DNA from: JAWLFI01 sp041685645
Lineage (GTDB): Bacteria > Bacteroidota > Bacteroidia > Chitinophagales > Saprospiraceae
Length of the DNA stretch: 15,865 bases
NCBI GenBank assembly: GCA_041685645.1
Contig: JAWLFI010000045.1
Coordinates: forward strand, 1 to 15,865
Reading direction: 5' to 3'
Below, one piece after another: positions 14,482 to 15,865 of this stretch; positions within the stretch are counted from its first letter, which is position 1; every line of letters starts with the position of its first letter. Under the pieces are notes generated by a model. It was not told the DNA's origin and did no database searches. It worked only from the letters and a program-made list of their open reading frames with translations. The position numbers and the translations under genes were made by a program.

Positions 14482-14579
14482 GCCCCCTCCCCGGCCCTTA
14501 CGGGCCAGTCGGGGTCGGGCTATGCAGGGGTTCCGTCACGCCGATGGCGTGACCACTTCGCCCACAAAATCTTGTGGGC
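14482..14579. repeat. GC-rich cluster of three successive hairpins
   Basis: Three independent inverted repeats lie almost head to tail. Hairpin 1 at 14482-14520 is nested: GCCC/GGGC outside, then CCCC/GGGG, then GGCCC/GGGCC around TTAC. Hairpin 2 at 14535-14553 is GTCACGCC/GGCGTGAC with loop GAT. Hairpin 3 at 14560-14579 is GCCCACAA/TTGTGGGC with loop AATC. The base composition is far richer in G+C than the flanks. The cluster sits between two convergent genes and could end transcription in both directions, but there are no T-runs. The layout resembles palindromic intergenic elements of the REP/BIME kind; no transposase is near. Confidence 0.8.
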
Positions 14580-14641
14580 TCGTGCCCTTACTATCCCTCA
14601 CCGAAATATGGAATGAATGCCCCTCCAGACAAAAAACAACC

Positions 14642-15865
14642 TTATCGGGTCACTGTTATATCCCCCGTAAACTCCCGAATCGCATTGTTCCCATCAATCA
14701 ATCGAATGTAGTAAACATATGTTCCCGGACCGACCAGACGACTGCGATAGCGACCATCCCACAGTGTCAATTCAGTACCTCCCCCACTTCGCAATTCCGA
14801 GATTAGATTTCCCCAACGATCGAAAATTCGGCAAACCTCCAGCTCTTGAATCGGAACGGAAGCATTCAAAGTGAAAAAATCATTGATTCCGTCTCCATTG
14901 GGAGAAAACACATTGGGAATAGCTATGGTAGTGCTCTCCCGTATTTCTATGCGATATTGCTTAACTATAGGGCAACCCGATTCATCCAGCGCCCGCAAAG
15001 TATAAATGATGTCCCTCGTGGGTTGAAGTGATACCGGGATGCATTCTGTGCAGGATAAAAAGGTCGCCGGGCTCCATTCGATATCGGAAATATTATCGCG
15101 CTCTACTTCATTCCCCATAATCAGACTATCCCCACTGACCACGGTATAAGTCACCGTGCTCAATACGGAGTCTATTGCGGGAGCCTCAATCGTTATCGAC
15201 TCTGTAAAAACACAACTATCTTTTTCGATCCTGAATTCATACAAGCCCGCATCGGGAGAATCATTCACATATTGATTGCCCGCTATGGGCTCTCCATTCA
15301 AAAACCACTGAAAACTGCTGTCGGGCACCTCCGCCTCTATGCGCCCACTGCTATCGGGCCGACAAGTCGGCTGCTCAATCAACCAATCCTCAGCAGAAAA
15401 GTCAAATTGCTCTATAGTCACACTGCCATCACTTAGACAGCCATTTTCATCTTCCAAATCAAAATCATAGCTGCCCGGCGGTAAGCTCCTTTGTTTTTCC
15501 TGGCTGCCATCCGACCACTGAATGTCCGTATTGGCTGGTTCAGTAGTCACAATAATTCTCCCGGAGTCACTGGCAGAACAGGCCACACTGACCTCTGCGT
15601 CAAATGATATCTCTGAAAAAGCCGAAACGACTTGAATCGCTACGGAGTCACAACCTCCCTGGCTGTCAAAAGTGTTAGTGTAGGTGCCGGGCCCCACCCA
15701 ATCCCCGTCGATCAAAACAGAATCACCCGGACAAATCCTCACACTATCTCTGGACATCGCCGTGTTATCAGCCAATATTTCAATTGTCTGAGACGCGGGA
15801 CAGCCATTTCTGCTGGCTGACACTAACAGATTAATGTCTTCGAGCAAAACGAGATCAAAAGCCGT
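14642..15865 (-). CDS. Secreted adhesin-like protein with T9SS CHU_C sorting domain, 5' end missing
   Basis: The C-terminal 407 residues of a larger surface or secreted protein; the frame is open to the window edge. Numbered from the first visible residue: a Saprospiraceae-type GDSVLIDGDWVGPGTYT...GCDSV repeat (about 46-78), two diverged SprB-like repeats (about 90-152 and 163-227, each with a Cys, a D(S)SGRI motif, a QW strand and an SxTIE end), a PKD-like segment with WSPATFLSCTEC (about 264-275), then the CHU_C / gliding-motility type domain (about 315-407) with IPNVFSPNGDGINDFF, RIFDRWGN, WDG and a final GDITVTR. That domain marks cargo of the type IX secretion system (type B signal), so the protein should end up outside the cell. 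The specific function is unknown; adhesion is an inference from the repeats. Confidence 0.9.
   Translation of the reverse strand, partial: TAFDLVLLEDINLLVSASRNGCPASQTIEILADNTAMSRDSVRICPGDSVLIDGDWVGPGTYTNTFDSQGGCDSVAIQVVSAFSEISFDAEVSVACSASDSGRIIVTTEPANTDIQWSDGSQEKQRSLPPGSYDFDLEDENGCLSDGSVTIEQFDFSAEDWLIEQPTCRPDSSGRIEAEVPDSSFQWFLNGEPIAGNQYVNDSPDAGLYEFRIEKDSCVFTESITIEAPAIDSVLSTVTYTVVSGDSLIMGNEVERDNISDIEWSPATFLSCTECIPVSLQPTRDIIYTLRALDESGCPIVKQYRIEIRESTTIAIPNVFSPNGDGINDFFTLNASVPIQELEVCRIFDRWGNLISELRSGGGTELTLWDGRYRSRLVGPGTYVYYIRLIDGNNAIREFTGDITVTR

Noticed and set aside
14482..14579. CRISPR array
   Set aside because: The three palindromes differ from one another, and there are no regular spacers or cas genes.

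Overview
The window looks like a chromosomal segment of a Bacteroidota bacterium, most likely a gliding or surface-living member of the Saprospiraceae or a close relative. This is inferred from four things: a C-terminal CHU_C / gliding-motility type sorting domain (type IX secretion) on the last gene, an exbB-exbD-exbD-tonB cluster with two exbD copies, a TAnnTTTG-type -7 promoter element in front of a tRNA, and few strong Shine-Dalgarno sequences. I see no integrase, transposase, phage gene or CRISPR array. Most of the window is ordinary core metabolism.

Positions 1-2334 (+): the 3' part of an arginine deiminase gene, a YbgC-like hotdog thioesterase and a YihY/BrkB membrane protein. The three reading frames overlap and are probably translationally coupled. 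Positions 2345-6098 (-): a five-gene operon, transcribed exbB, exbD, exbD, tonB, folC. It joins the proton-driven energising complex for outer-membrane transport to a folate enzyme. Its stop lies 10 bases from the convergent yihY stop. Positions 6099-6452 are a divergent intergenic region. Positions 6453-10017 (+): fadN and fadA, which together cover the hydratase, dehydrogenase and thiolase steps of beta-oxidation. No acyl-CoA dehydrogenase gene is adjacent.

Positions 10312-11725 (+): an exported transglutaminase-like protein and a small CoA-binding-fold protein. The latter is convergent with a monofunctional proline dehydrogenase (11722-12921, -), and the two genes share the bases CTAG as stop codons. 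Positions 12922-13258 are non-coding and carry repeated CAAAATT motifs. They are followed by tRNA-Gly(GCC) with a good promoter, a hairpin terminator and tRNA-Leu(TAA), then a tandem-domain universal stress protein (13616-14452, +).

Positions 14482-14579 hold an unusually GC-rich run of three consecutive perfect or near-perfect hairpins. They lie between the convergent stress-protein gene and a large secreted, probably T9SS-exported, adhesin-like protein (14642 to the window end, -, 5' part missing). This hairpin cluster is the least explained structure in the window. The repeated motif upstream of proline dehydrogenase and a start-less open frame in the exbB/fadN intergenic region come next. 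I found no convincing new multi-gene system.
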